Shown here piece by piece: positions 21,240-32,559 of a stretch of 64,000 bases of DNA. The notes under the pieces were generated by a model, which had not been told where the DNA came from, searched no databases, and saw only the letters and a list, made by a program, of their open reading frames with translations. Position numbers and translations under genes: made by a program. The DNA comes from Agrypnia vestita (lineage: Eukaryota; Arthropoda; Insecta; Trichoptera; Phryganeidae): positions 62,001 to 126,000 of the forward strand of contig JADDOH010010244.1 in NCBI GenBank assembly GCA_016648135.1, in the 5' to 3' direction. The number at the start of each line of letters is the position of its first letter. Position 1 is the stretch's first letter.

Positions 21240-21785
21240 TGTTATGAGAAGGCCGCAAATGCTTCAGATTGTTCCAGAATGGGTTCGCCGACTGTGTCGG
21301 TAAGTCTAGAAGGTTCCAGAAAAATCCGCTCTAGAAAGTTCTGGAAGGTGAACGTTCTAGGAAAATCACGAAAGTTCTATAAGGTTCCAAACTGAGTTGC
21401 AGAGTGTGTCAGCGAGTTTAAAAGGTTCCGCAAAGCTCTAAAGCCTTCGAGAATGCTTTAGAAAGTTCTGGAAAGAAAAAGTTCTACAAGCTATCAGAAA
21501 AATCTATAAGATTCCAGACTGAGTGGGGGTGTGCGTCGGTGGGTCTAGAGGTTCCAGAAAGAATTATAATGCTTTAGAAGGTTCTGAAAAGGGAAGTTCT
21601 AGACGATTCCAGAAAGTTCTATAAGATTTCAGAATGCTCTAGAAAGTTTTAGAAAGTTCTTTCTAAAGTGTTATGATAGTGTACTTAAGTCAATCACAGG
21701 TGCCGAAACCAGCAAAAAAGAGACGTCAACACAATTCTATGCTTACCGAATTATGGTCCCGAGCGAAGCGGGGCCAACCAGCTAG
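21240..21785 (+). mobile_element. Helitron 3' part (5' end not located)
   Basis: The terminus is GGTCCC-GAGCGAAGC-GGGGCC (stem 21,755-21,760 with 21,770-21,775, one G-U pair), then AACCAGCTAG followed by T. This is the canonical Helitron 3' hairpin plus CTAG|T. The body upstream is a degenerate array of GAA/TTC units. No Rep/helicase is present, so the element is non-autonomous. Confidence 0.75.
21272..21665 (+). promoter_or_regulatory. Dense array of heat-shock elements
   Basis: Four perfect three-unit heat-shock elements (alternating GAA and TTC with 2-nt gaps) occur at 21,309-21,321, 21,334-21,346, 21,461-21,473 and 21,607-21,619. Two-unit forms are at 21,272, 21,350, 21,370, 21,446, 21,552 and 21,577. 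Three adjacent GAA/TTC units are the known minimal binding site of an HSF trimer. The array follows from degenerate repetition of a GAAGGTTCCAGAA-like unit inside a Helitron. HSF binding in vivo is inference. Confidence 0.6.
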
Positions 21786-22269
21786 TTGAGAATATTCTTT
21801 GAGATACGAAGTATGCAAGCTAATTAATATGCATTAATATTGAGCGAAGTAGATACTATTTTATGTATCTAAATTCAAACAAATAAAAATGCAATGATTT
21901 ACGAATACTTACGATTAAAAATAAATTTGTTTGTCTGAACTGAATCAACTGAAAAACAATTATATACAATGCAGAATGTCAATAAATCTTCGTGAAATAT
22001 AAAGTCTCTACCTGTAATTTAATAATAACGCTATGGGAAATTTTAAAGGAGATTATGTTGGATTGAAGTGTTCATTTTGTATGAATAATGAATTAGGTGG
22101 TAATGTTTGTTTCTAAATGGCAATTTTAAAATAGAAACCAAAAGAGTCCATTTTTGTTGTCAAAAATTTGAACATTTTAAGAATAAGTACCTAAGTAATA
22201 GTAAACTTACCTAAGTAATAGTAAACGTACCTAGTAATAGTAAGCTTATGGTATACCTATATCGTCTTC

Positions 22270-22590
22270 TTCCTTAGTCTTTTCCATTTTCTTCCACTCA
22301 TCTCTGTTTCTCCCCCTTCGCATCCAGGTTCTTCCTGTTTGCTGGACAATGTCGTCAGACCACCTTTTGGAAGGCCTTCCGACGCTTCTATTTTTCGTCC
22401 AGGGCCTTCACTGTAGGATTCTGGGTGCCCATCTAGTATCCTCCTGTCGAGCCATATGTCCAGCCCACTGCCATTTTAGATTCGCAATACGGTCCATAAT
22501 ATCGGAAACTTTAGTTCGGCGCCTTATTTCTTCATTTCTGACTTTATCTCGAAGGCTCACGCCAAGCATCTGCCTTTCCATGGCCCGCGG
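22270..22590 (-). pseudogene. RTE-clade LINE C-terminal remnant
   Basis: Minus-strand translation gives MERQMLGVSLRDKVRNEEIR, RRTKVSDIMDRIANLKWQW, AGHMARQEDTRWAPRIL, then VGRPSKRWSDDIVQQ and RDEWKKMEK. These are characteristic of the C-terminus of RTE-type reverse transcriptases in insects. There is a stop after RIL and no upstream RT core. Confidence 0.75.
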
Positions 22591-22717
22591 TTTACATTTT
22601 AATTTGTGTTGTATTTATTGTAAGTTATTATTATTTAATATTAAAATAAAAAATTTCAAAGCGAAAATATTTTGTAGATCAGTAACATTAAATTTTTCAA
22701 ATAATTAATCAAAAATA

Positions 22718-22740
22718 ATAACTAAGATAATCTTAGTTAT
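22718..22740. repeat. 11-bp perfect hairpin
   Basis: ATAACTAAGAT, one base, then its exact reverse complement. It is short and AT-rich, so possibly chance. Confidence 0.5.
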
Positions 22741-23099
22741 AATTTTTACCATTACGTAAATAACCAGTAGGTATCATCCAATCATACCAATCACAATATT
22801 TTGTACGTAACAGTTAACACTCTCAAACTCTCCTATAGATATATAGGTATATATTTAGCCTTGGTCCATTCCAATCTCTGAAACATCTACGAATATGTAA
22901 ATAACCTTTTAATATTTCAAAGCTATCAAATATATATTCTGAATAAGCATACGTATGCATATATCGTCATATAAAAAATTAAAAGCGGCAATATAACCCT
23001 ACACCGCATCTCACCCCACGTATCGTTTTACTCGCGCATCCCATTGATTAAATTTCACCTCGTAAACAAGTGTATGTTTGCATTTTCAAAATCAACGAT

Positions 23100-23275
23100 G
23101 ATAATCCGAAAGGGGATGAATCCGCCCCACCCTCCCCGCCGGCTCCTGTGGTCTCGGATGATGATAACATCAAAATAATCAAAGTATCGACCTCCGAAAG
23201 GTGACTTGCGAAAGTCACCCCTGTGCACTAGTGTGAGGGATGGCGGATGGTTGATGGCAGTGGCGTTACGATTTA
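23100..23275. promoter_or_regulatory. GC-richer unique block with hairpin
   Basis: It contains GGTGACTTGCGAAAGTCACC, an 8-bp-loop hairpin at about 23,199-23,218, and CCGCCCCACCCTCCCCGCC. No ORF or repeat match is found. It is a candidate conserved non-coding element by composition only. Confidence 0.2.
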
Positions 23276-23435
23276 CTTTTTATGGCGATGTGTTTGAAAA
23301 GTACTTGGCAATTTTTACGTTGATTTATTAGAGTATTACCTACCTATCGAAGTGTATATTTTTGTTATGGGTAGTAATTTATATGTTTGACCGCCTTGCA
23401 TGAAAATTTGAATTTGTAAACCTTTATGTGCTTTA

Positions 23436-23603
23436 TTTTTTGTTTTATTTTACTTTGTAATACACACACACAATACGGGTTATTAAATTACTATTATAGT
23501 TTCGATCTATAACTGATGATGAGAGGGACTGCTCGTCTCAAAATTGTAGTAAATTAATAACTAATTGTATATGTGTATTACAAAGTAAAATAAAACATAT
23601 TTT
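23436..23603. repeat. Inverted Penelope-type terminal repeats
   Basis: Left TTTTATTTTACTTTGTAATA and right TATTACAAAGTAAAATAAAA are exact inverted arms. Inside them, GGTTATTAAATTACTA faces TAGTAAATTAATAAC, and a hammerhead-like core lies in the right half. The arrangement is like the pair at 43,664-43,784. Confidence 0.6.
23510..23557 (+). ncRNA. Degenerate hammerhead-like motif
   Basis: CTGATGA (23,513-23,519), a hairpin GAG...CTC, AAAAT and GTAGTA occur in the usual order. Stem I is not supported (A-A mismatch) and the GAAA box reads AAAA, so it is probably inactive. Confidence 0.3.
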
Positions 23604-24048
23604 AAATTTTAATGTTGCACCACGAAGTAACTGCCCAATTTTTCAATAATATCTTGATGTGCTTCATTTAATTTTGTGTAAAATATAAACTTTGTATTCT
23701 ATAACTCAAATATAAAATGCAATTAATGATTATTTATTCTTCAATAATAGCAAAATAAGTTTGTGGTTAAATCAATTATTATATTAATAAAAAGGTAATA
23801 CTTTGTATGAAACCAATATTTACTGAATAATTAACATTTGGAGCCAATGGTTCATTCATTAGGATACAACGTATACATTGGATCCTGATACAGAGACAGT
23901 GATTTTATAAAAAAATCCCTTTTACTAATATAATTAAAATTTCGTTTGCTGAAATCTGGATCAATTTCTGTTTAACAAGTAGTTATTATAAAAAGCTAAA
24001 GTTTAGGTTTTTAGTAAAAATTGGTTAGACATGCCTAAATACGAAATA

Positions 24049-24470
24049 CTAGCTTTGCCCGCGGTTTTGCACGCGTAGATTTTTAGTAACGTTTAGTCAT
24101 ATTTTCAATTTGTGTATTAACCATAAAATATAGATATATATCATCGTGGACTTTTTTATAGAAAGTTTTGAGTTCTACAACTTCACTGTAAAAACTATTT
24201 AAATATCTCTTACCGTTTTAAGACAGCGATCGTAAAAAACGTATCGCTCGATCATTTCTTCGTCAATTTTACTTGTAAAATAGGTCACCACGAAAACCCT
24301 TTTTTTTATTTTATTTTATTTTAACGGGATAATATATAGCCTATTTCTACCCTGAAAGTCCATTCTAAATACATATTGGTGAAAAAATTTATGAAATCGG
24401 ATGTGTAGTTTCGGCGATTACCTCCTACATACAAACATACAAACTTTACCTCTTTATATATTAGTATAGA
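24049..24470 (-). mobile_element. Complete non-autonomous Helitron
   Basis: On the minus strand it begins A|TCTATACTAATATATAAAG and ends with a CGCG...CGCG hairpin, then GGCAAAGCTAG|T. The A/T flanks, TC start, CTAG end and absence of terminal inverted repeats or target duplication are diagnostic of Helitrons. Its length is 422 bp and it carries no ORF. The family resembles small Helitrons abundant in Lepidoptera (inference). Confidence 0.85.
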
Positions 24471-24535
24471 TTATATAGCGGAATTAAAAGAATGTTGATT
24501 TTCATGTTAATGTGAAGGTTGAAAGGATAATAAGA

Positions 24536-24690
24536 TACTAACTACTGACTAACTAACTAACCATCACGCCTCTTCTAAATAGGAAAAGGCAGAGAGGATA
24601 GAATGCCACATTTTTCTATCATGACACTTTTGCTTCGGCTACATTCATACATCTTCACATGCATGCTCTACGGTTGTCGAAGCTTTTAAA
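24536..24690 (-). pseudogene. RTE-like LINE 3' terminal fragment
   Basis: The plus-strand sequence ACTAACTAACTAACCATCACG, then AAAAGGCAGAGAGGATAGAAT and GACACTTTTGCTTCGGC, is the reverse of the WRSI...tail region of the copy at 50,577. The (TAAC)n tail marks the element's 3' end. Confidence 0.6.
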
Positions 24691-24782
24691 TGTTAATTTA
24701 ATTAATTTGCATAAAATCGTTTTGTTAATAAATAATAATTATCATAATAAATAATTTTTCTGGATTTAATTTAGTATTTGTT

Positions 24783-24964
24783 TTTTTTTTTAAATTGAGA
24801 TGCGAACTCGGAATATGTGTCACATCAATATTCTCACTATTTTCAAACTAAGCTAACACTTGTGCTACGAAATTAGGACTATCTTGCTGGTCTGGAGTGA
24901 GGTTCGAACCCGCGACCTTTGGATCACGAAGCAAGAGTCCTAACCAAAAGACTAACAAGCTACT
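24783..24964 (-). mobile_element. tRNA-derived SINE S1
   Basis: The minus strand runs GAGTAGCTTGTTAGTC, an A-box-like TTGGTTAGGACT, a perfect B box GGTTCGAACC, then ATAGTCCTAATTTCGTAGCA, TTAGCTTAGTTTGAAAATAG and a TTTAAAAAAA tail. A and B boxes are the internal RNA polymerase III promoter. This is one of the best-preserved copies. Confidence 0.75.
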
Positions 24965-25670
24965 CAAATACATCGTAAAATGTGATATTTCGTTGTTTTT
25001 TTTAAGAAAATTGATTCGATCGATAATTTATAAGAATATTAAAATATTGCTCCTTCACAGACCATACAAATGACGTATTTCTGTATCAAATCAATAAACA
25101 TTTTTGGAGAAAAGACATCTCAAAATCAAATAATTATTCTCAGGTAGATCATTCGGAAAAATGACTGAAAACCTTATAGACAAGTGGAAAAATTTCTGTC
25201 AATGGGGTCCTTACCTCAAAATAATTACATCTATTAGAACGCCACTGCGTGCATCCCTGCTGAATATTGGTGCTGTGGAAAAACACCCTAAAGCAGAGAA
25301 AAGCGAGAGGAAATTGTTAATTTAAACTGACTTCTGAGCTGGCGGGACATGGAAGGTCTGCGTTCAGGTTTACCAACTAAGGTTGGGACAGTATCACACC
25401 GCAGATATATTTTTTCAAAATATTTTTAATATATAGTTTTCAAATTAAGGAAACTGTGCCACATTCCTGTGGTCGAGATTAGATTAAAAGAAAAAGAAAC
25501 GGGGAGCTAGTAGCTAGTAGCCTTATACTCACAATCTTCTGAGATAATCGTTCGCAAAACAATACAGACATATTTTCAGACTGCTTATCGAAATACAAAA
25601 AAGAACATTTCATTGCAATTGATAATATTATGATCATTGATGAAACAGATGCAACAACTTCCTTGTGTGA
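24965..25670. other. No recognised feature
   Basis: I see no ORF, repeat match or inverted repeat here. Confidence 0.4.
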
Positions 25671-26028
25671 TTATTCCATTGTACATTCTAGTCTTGTTGT
25701 AGTATGTGTACGAGCCGCTTTGTCCAAAATGGCTACATGACCGTGCGCGCAGACAAAAAATAGTAACTGCGCGTAGTTTTTGCTACTAGCTACGAGACAA
25801 CCACATTTGCAATTTTTATATTTACCCTCCGACTCATTTAAAAATACCCAACTTACGAAATGTTTCTGCGAATTATCTCCGCGACCTTGAACTCCTCGTG
25901 CGACTATCACTGAGACCGCCAACAGGCACCACAGCACAATTCGAATTTTAAAAGACCCCGGCCCCGCAGAATCGGAAGTAAACAGCACATCACCAACACG
26001 GCCTATAAGCTCGAGAGCAATATCTATA
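25671..26028 (-). other. Open frame with signal-peptide-like segment, no ATG
   Basis: The frame runs from about 26,028 to 25,671 on the minus strand. It includes IRIVLWCLLAVSVIVARGVQ, a hydrophobic stretch that would suit a signal peptide, then GRGDNSQKHF and a Cys-containing segment. No in-frame ATG precedes it; the first possible initiator is GTG at 25,988. Candidate donor sites (TTC|GTAAGT and AGG|GTAAAT) follow the hydrophobic part, and TTATAG upstream could be an acceptor. It could be an exon or chance. Confidence 0.2.
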
Positions 26029-27373
26029 TATTAATTACGCTAACCAATGTCGCCTGTCTCCTCCGGATAATTTCTGTTGCCAGTTAAACAAAAACAAATG
26101 GCGAAATCGTATAAAGTAGCGAGAAGTATGGATTGTTTTAAAATACATGCAGATAATATTTAATGTGTAGAAATATGATACACGTGAAATAAAAATGGTC
26201 ACTTATAAAAATAATGTACTTAATATTTATACAAGTTTATTAATTTTTGATCGCTCGCACAGGAAGAGTGTACGAGCGTGACAGCAACATAATAGTGCGC
26301 GAGCGTCAAGGATACGTAGCGTAGGGTCAATATACGAATTCTCTCTTTTCGACGACCGGGCTTTAGTAGTAAAAGTATACTCAGGTTTTCGACTTATTTT
26401 GAGGTACTTTTGACTGTTTTAAAATAAACAGTTTTAATAAAGTTGATCATTCAATGGACGCAAAAACATAAATGATGTTATCTCAACTTGAGTTTAATTT
26501 TCATATTTATTTACTTCAATACTTCACCTACCGATGATTGATTCTAATACTCTCGAAGCTTGAGTAGTAAAATATACAAAATCTAATTAAAATCAAGTGG
26601 AAACAATACGTCCTTTCTACGTTTTTACATCCATTTAATAATAATCATGAACAAACTGTGATAATATATTTTTCATAAAAATAATGTTGATGCAGTATAT
26701 TTTTCAACATGTCATGATTTCTTAATATTTTTTTATTCTGGTAGTATGTACATATGTAGGTACATTACAACAGAGTTACATGTTTAAAAAAAAACTTTGG
26801 CAACAAGCGGTACAATCGTGATTTTGCATATTTTTTTACTGTTCAGTTAGGAAGCGTCTCTCAAAATCGTAACTCGGATGTTATGTAAAAATTGTTTTGA
26901 TATCGCTAACCAGCAAACGAGTACTCAAAGGAGAACATATGAAAAACACAAGTCTAGGATTTAGAGTGATGTTTTTGCAGACTCATTTTTGAGAACAAAT
27001 ATTTATCCTACTATCCATTTTCAGCCAGATTTACCCTGGCTGGAGTCTGTCTGTTTAATGATAAGCATTATTTAAAAAAAAAAAGATTTTATATAATTAA
27101 TATCCAGATCGTTTGAACACTATGTGATTTCGACGCAAATCGCCGAATTCTGAGTACCGTGGGTAAATTGATTGGATTAAGGATGAGAGATGAACGGGGT
27201 AAATTGGATGGTTCTAAGTGGACTGTATAGCGAGAAAATTGGAATAGCGGAAAGGAAGCTCGAATGACCAGCCGCGGTGTTTTCTTCTTCCTTCCAGTAA
27301 CTCAGAAACGATAATCAAGGTCCAAGTCAACATGAAACGACGACGAATTTCTTCACAAAAACCTTAACGTCCG
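26029..27373. other. Unique sequence, nothing recognised
   Basis: A short CpG-richer part lies at 26,250-26,360, and a 7-bp hairpin (CAGCCAG...CTGGCTG) near 27,022. No gene is seen. Confidence 0.35.
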
Positions 27374-28002
27374 ATGATGCCTATAGCTGACGATTATCGG
27401 ATACACCCAACGGTGACGTTATCTCAGGATTGTAAACTTTTATTCGGGTATGAGTCTCTCGTTGGGAAATGCTTAAGGGGCCTCCCCGCAGGGTGTGACT
27501 ATTGTGTACTGGTTTTCCATTTACCAGTTATTTTCATTTATAATCCATTTATATTTGCCGGCAGTGGTTTTCCGGACTGGCGAGTCCTCCGTTCAACTTT
27601 TCATTTTATTTTTTCCTCAGGGGAATGACTTTTGTACTTTATTTAACTGTCTCTACTTCACCTCATTTTCTAATGATTTCATATTCTTTAATTATATTCT
27701 CATTCTATTTCTTGTATTGTTTGCTCTTGTTGAGAGAGAAGCAGTTTTAAATGGACGCCTTACCGCGATACTTGCACATATATAACTTTAAGTTGCGTGA
27801 GGAGGGTGACCAATTTAGATTTGAAAAATGCCGAATTGGGTGGCGAAAGTGTAGGTGCGATATGGGAGCTATTGCACATAAAACGGCCCTGGGTATGTGG
27901 TGGGATCTTTTTAAGTTTTACGGGGGTGGTGATCGACTTTTACTGTCAACAGCTAATTCTGAACTAGCGAAAAAAAATCCCTCAGTCAAAAAACCAACAT
28001 AA
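27374..28002 (+). other. Overlapping short open frames, unrecognised
   Basis: Three frames of 83-96 codons overlap here. The last (27,751-28,002, MDALPRYLHIYNFKLREEGD...) has a charged, coding-like composition but no motif I recognise. It may be a decayed element; I assign no function. Confidence 0.15.
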
Positions 28003-28157
28003 TATATCCATTTGCGACCACGACGTCTATAACCACACGACAAATTACTAAACACTTAACATTATAAGAAAACTTAATTATATAAATGAGTAATAAAAAA
28101 CATATGATTCAACATTTAATATATTTTATTGGGTGCTCTCCATGTAAATTAATTATC

Positions 28158-28218
28158 AAGGTGAAAAATTGAAAACTTGAAAAATTGAAAAAAAGTGAAA
28201 AATTGAAAACGTGAAAAA
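28158..28218. repeat. AAAATTGAAAA-type simple repeat
   Basis: Degenerate repetition of GTGAAAAATTGAAAAC units, with no further content. Confidence 0.6.
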
Positions 28219-28619
28219 CTTAATGTGTGTTGAAATATCTCCATTAAAAATATTATAACATTTCATAGTAGGTTATAGGGAGAATCGTCATTAATGAAGA
28301 CGTTGTTATGGGTATTAAAAATATTTGCAGACATCGATGAAGAAATTTGCAGGGTAAATAAATTATAGTGAGGTGTGGAGGTTTTTCGAAGGAGGGGTAG
28401 TTCCTAGTTCACTGGACTGGGCACAATATTTTTCACAATTAAACGATAAAGACCAGGGTAAATGAAATTTAAGTTTTGAAGTATTTAATTACGTTATTCC
28501 TTTAAAAATTCAATTATATTCTAAAGAAATTTCCTTGTTGATTTAGAAACACATTCGAAAACAAATATAAAATTTTCGTTTTTAGGAGTTCTTTGCTTCT
28601 TTCTTACGTAATATTTTTT

Positions 28620-28800
28620 ATGTACCCTGGTGGGTATTGCCTCTTCAAGAGTCTTCCTCCACTCATCTCGGTTTTGTGTCAGCTCTCTCCAGTTCAGAAG
28701 CTCCAAGGCAGATATGTCTTTGAGGACGTTGTCGCTCCATCTTAATTTTGGCTTTCTAAGCTCCTTCGTCCTATCGGTCTTGAGTTCAGCAGAGACTTGA
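28620..28800 (-). pseudogene. LINE C-terminal remnant, family L2
   Basis: The minus strand reads RTKELRKPKLRWSDNVLKDI, LELLNWRELTQNRDEWRKTL, EEAIPTR. The pattern R-W-x-D-[DN]-[IV] and W...RDEW+K is typical of RTE-type LINE ends. A second copy lies at 62,255-62,415 with the same orientation. Confidence 0.6.
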
Positions 28801-29277
28801 ACCAGCCACCGAAGTCATACGAGTACCTATATATAATATATTTTTATTTTGTTAAATCTGTATTGACAAAACATGTTTTTAATAAATATTGATTAATTAA
28901 TAGAAAAAAGGAACAAACGATTTTTTGAAAATATTTTAACAAAAACGAAAAATTGTCGATTAGAATGGATACATTGTGACAACATTCGATATTTGATTCA
29001 CTGAAAATTTGAGGAAGTCACAAAGTTTTCCGCGTATAGCAGCAATGATATGCTGTACCCATTTCCTTTTTATAATTCTTGTACGGTTATTTAACCTTGC
29101 CGGTCATGTATGCATTATTTTCAGAAGCTCGGTCCGTTAACTTCCAGGATTTATTCCGCTAGCAATTTTGTCTTGAAGATAAGTTACCAAATCTGATATT
29201 TTTGGATGTTAAGCGATATTGCCAAAATAAATAAATATTATTTTAAGGATTATTTTTCTTATTCGCGACTGATTCAT

Positions 29278-29507
29278 CACATGTGGGGTATAAAAGCAAA
29301 GGATAATTAATTTATAATGTACCGAATTGGAGATTTTATAGGAAACAAAGCATATACATTTATAGACAACATGATTTTCGAAGGGATTGATACATAAAAT
29401 CTAGAATTCAACACATTTTAAATAAGTTATCTTCGGTGACTGCGTTCAAAAGTTTTTTTAAATTTTTTTTTGGATATTGCTGCCTTTGCTTTTATACCCC
29501 ACACATG
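29278..29507. mobile_element. Inverted-repeat MITE, copy 1
   Basis: CACATGTGGGGTATAAAAGC at the left (29,278) is matched inverted by GCTTTTATACCCCACACATG at the right, with 20 of 25 terminal bases pairing exactly without gaps. The right half (GATACATAAAATCTAGAATT...) recurs at 51,063-51,180. No ORF is present. Confidence 0.65.
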
Positions 29508-29726
29508 TTCAGTAGTGATCCTATCACTCCAAATCATTTTCGTGATAAGTCTTTTATGGATCCAAATCTCCACGACTCCATTCAATATACCAACGAATTA
29601 TCGTACCCCGTGTGTTAACAATAACAACGAATTATTGTCACAGTATACCCAGAACAGTAGTTTATCTCCGGCCTGTCGGCGAGTTATTAGCCTACTCTTG
29701 CGTTGACGCTAGGATTGTCACTTTAT

Positions 29727-29810
29727 TTTTACTCCCTTTCTTTTAACTCGTAGCGTCTGATATTCCGACGCATAAGGTAGACACGAAACCCGAAAATTTC
29801 TGTAATTAGT
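29727..29810 (+). repeat. Unclassified repeat family A, fragment
   Basis: ACTCCCTTTCTTTTAACTCG plus TAGCGTCTG matches the start of family A. GACACGAAACCCGAAAAT matches the internal end of copy 2. It looks like a copy with most of its body deleted. Confidence 0.5.
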
Positions 29811-29959
29811 ATACCTAGTTTCTGCACTTAAATTGCAAGAACGCTGATTAACATCAACGTAGACTTTTAAAAACTCACAGTCTTTGTGATAATCAACACA
29901 ACTTTTTAGTAAAGCACAACAAATATAAGAAAAGGCATTTTTTTCAGGAAACGCATTTT

Positions 29960-30150
29960 TTTTCTAAAGCGGCGGCTGCGAGCGCGAATGGCACCGAAGG
30001 CACGGCCTTTACTGCCGCCGCCTTGTGCCCCCATATTCTATGTCAATGTGTGCGTCACAGTGCGTGCGTACACGGCGCCGAGCACGCACGCACACATTCT
30101 AATGGGTAGCGGCCAGTTTGTAGGAAGACGTTTTACTGTTCTTAGTATAC
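29960..30150. promoter_or_regulatory. CpG-rich unique block
   Basis: The block includes AAGCGGCGGCTGCGAGCGCG, TGCCGCCGCC and a run of GTGCGTGCG/GCACGCACGCAC, which can form a GTGCGTGCG hairpin. There is no clear ORF. With the next block it forms a roughly 500-bp CpG-rich interval that could be a promoter; that is inference. Confidence 0.3.
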
Positions 30151-30239
30151 TGTGTTATTGTGGACCCGTCCTTATACGCACACACACGTAAAGAGCGTAC
30201 ATTAAAAATGTAAAGAAATAAAGTATCGATTTTCATTCT

Positions 30240-30430
30240 GACATTCCATCAACAGGGCGGCCACGTGAGTGCTGACGTCACATCCGCGGGGAGGATTATG
30301 TTTTCGGTCCGGAGGGGTGCGGAAGAGGGAGGGGGGTAGTCAGCGTCGCATTAGCCGCGGGTCACTGCTTCGGACGCCTGCAAATGTGCCGGGCCTGCCG
30401 GCATGCTCTGCAGTGAAATATCTCACTGAA
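30240..30430. promoter_or_regulatory. CpG-rich block with E-box and CRE
   Basis: CACGTG (30,262-30,267) lies 5 bp before TGACGTCA (30,273-30,280), followed by CATCCGCGGGG. The 14-bp word TGACGTCACATCCG recurs in the block at 37,974-37,987. These are known CREB/ATF and bHLH site types. The block is unique in the window and may be a promoter or enhancer. Confidence 0.35.
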
Positions 30431-31044
30431 AATGAACGAGCATAGTCGATTGGAAAAAATATTATATTACTAATAATCGACTTCTGTGGATAAAATTTTG
30501 TTTATTTTTATTATTTTATTTTATTTTAATTTCAAATTTAATTTTTTTTTCACAAGCAAGCATTTAATTGACTATATTCCAAAATTTTAATGTTTCTCAA
30601 TTCAGCCCGTTCCGACCTTATTACTTTGTATTCGAATTGGAAAATTATATGTATTGTGAAAATAATCTTGTAGAATGTAAGTATAGTTTTTAGTTAAAAA
30701 GAATTTCTTAAAAATATGTAGGATATTTCGAGGTACGGGTACGTGTATGCTGGCCAAGAGGTCGTACAAAAGGATGCCACTGTAAGCTTGCTCGGGAAGA
30801 CAAACGATCGCGGGATAAACTTATTATTGTGTATTGTTGTATTTTTACTGGAATGAACGTATGAACCAATGCCGGAGTGTTATTGACAATACTGGACCCT
30901 CACACGGCCATGAAGAAACCACATAATAAATTAAAACTAAATTATTTTGAAACACGTAAAAATCTAAATAAGTAATTTATTAATAAATAATAATAAAATT
31001 TCTGATGCACGATAAAATAAGGCATTAAATGAGGCGTAGTGACA
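30431..31044. other. No recognised feature
   Basis: AT-rich sequence with no family match in the window. Confidence 0.4.
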
Positions 31045-31205
31045 TTATGAACAAGATTGCTTATTTGAAATGGAAATGGGCTAGACACATTAGATGAGGA
31101 GAGGCGAACAAAACGTGTACTCTAATGACAAATTTTGACATCGAAGAGACTTCAATAAAGAAAGAAGAATGGGAGAGACATATATCTTGCAATTGATAGG
31201 AACAG
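31045..31205 (+). pseudogene. RTE-clade LINE C-terminal remnant
   Basis: Translation gives KIAYLKWKWARHIR followed by a stop and later KKEEWERHIS. This is comparable with the LKWQWAGHMAR region of the fragment at 22,270. The copy is strongly decayed. Confidence 0.45.
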
Positions 31206-32559
31206 GCTGATGACGGTTAAGTAATTGTTTTTAAAAAAGTATTTAAATAATAAAAAAGTAATAAAATAATATTTTTGTGTATAATTTCTTACAATGTATC
31301 ATACGTGTTTTAACGTTTAATTAAAGCTTTTTTATGATTTGTAGTAATAAAATTATGTTTTAATATTATTATATTTTTTAGATTTTATTATAAAATAATA
31401 TCTGAATTTTTCTCCAAAAAATGAGGTTTTCCGTTTTAAAAATAAGCGAATTAACTTGTACCTAAAAATATAACCCCATGAAAAATCTTTAGGGTGGTAA
31501 AAAGATCCCAAGCTACCCACATCTATCTCCATAGCAGACACCAGACTCCATAAAGTCATTCATCATGTTTTTCTCTTTTACATACAATCGTCGCAGTGAC
31601 GTAGGTACTCATTTTTTTATGTATCGAAGTATTATATTTAAATACTATTATTTTAGATAGCTTTTTGTACCTTGTAATGCACCATATGAAAGGAAATAAA
31701 TATTTTGTCACTTTATTAAACAAACATGAATTCAAAAAAATTAAAAAGAATTAAATTAAGCTCTTTGTTTCACGAAAAGAGTTGGTTGTTGATTTTCTAT
31801 TGATCTTTTATTTAATTATATTACATAAAAAATATTTTTGAATTCGAGATCGTTCTATATATTTTCCAAGATTTTTCTATTTTTACCACTTTACTTAATA
31901 CATGTTAGGGATGTATTTGAATTCGTTTAAATTTGCAAATTTATTTAAAGATTTTTTTTATTGTTTCCGCAATATAAATAAATATAAACAAATATTTGTT
32001 GAATATGTAGTTAGTGTAGATTTGCCCCTAACTATTGTGAAGTGGCGCTTTTTCTTCCAAACAGGCTGTGACTTGCTGAATTAACCCTTCGAAACCGACA
32101 CTACGATACCAGATTAGAATATACAATATATTTTTAAATAATTATTTTATTTGCGATTAATAGATTGTATGAAAATATTTTATGATTAAAATTTACTCTT
32201 TGAGTAAAATAACTGAATAACTTATATACACTGACACGGCGTTTTAAGTATTTTAAAAACTAACATCTTAAAAATTTAATAAGGATAAAGAAATAAAAAA
32301 AGATAATAAATGAAATCATATCTTCTATACACCTACCACGTTCACATCACATCAACTTAACGGACAGCATGGACCCCACTGTATCATTAGGTGGTGTGCA
32401 AATATTAGAAAAAAAGTGCATCAATTAGGTAATACCAGGTAATCAGCGGTAATCATGTCATGAACAACTCTTGATATGTAGCACCGATTATACGCCAGTC
32501 ATGACCAGACCTAGATGATTACGATCAGAAGTAAAAGGAACAATCCAGTTCTCATCCTG
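31206..32559. other. AT-rich sequence, nothing recognised
   Basis: A single TTAACCCTTCGAAACC at 32,083 resembles one end of a TTAA element, but I could not find the partner end. Confidence 0.35.

Noticed and set aside
18000..27300. Repeat shared between about 18,005 and about 27,130
   Set aside because: Only about 20 bases around GACGCAAATCGCCG agree; flanks do not align.
32083..32110. Second piggyBac-type end (TTAACCC)
   Set aside because: No inverted partner end could be found nearby.
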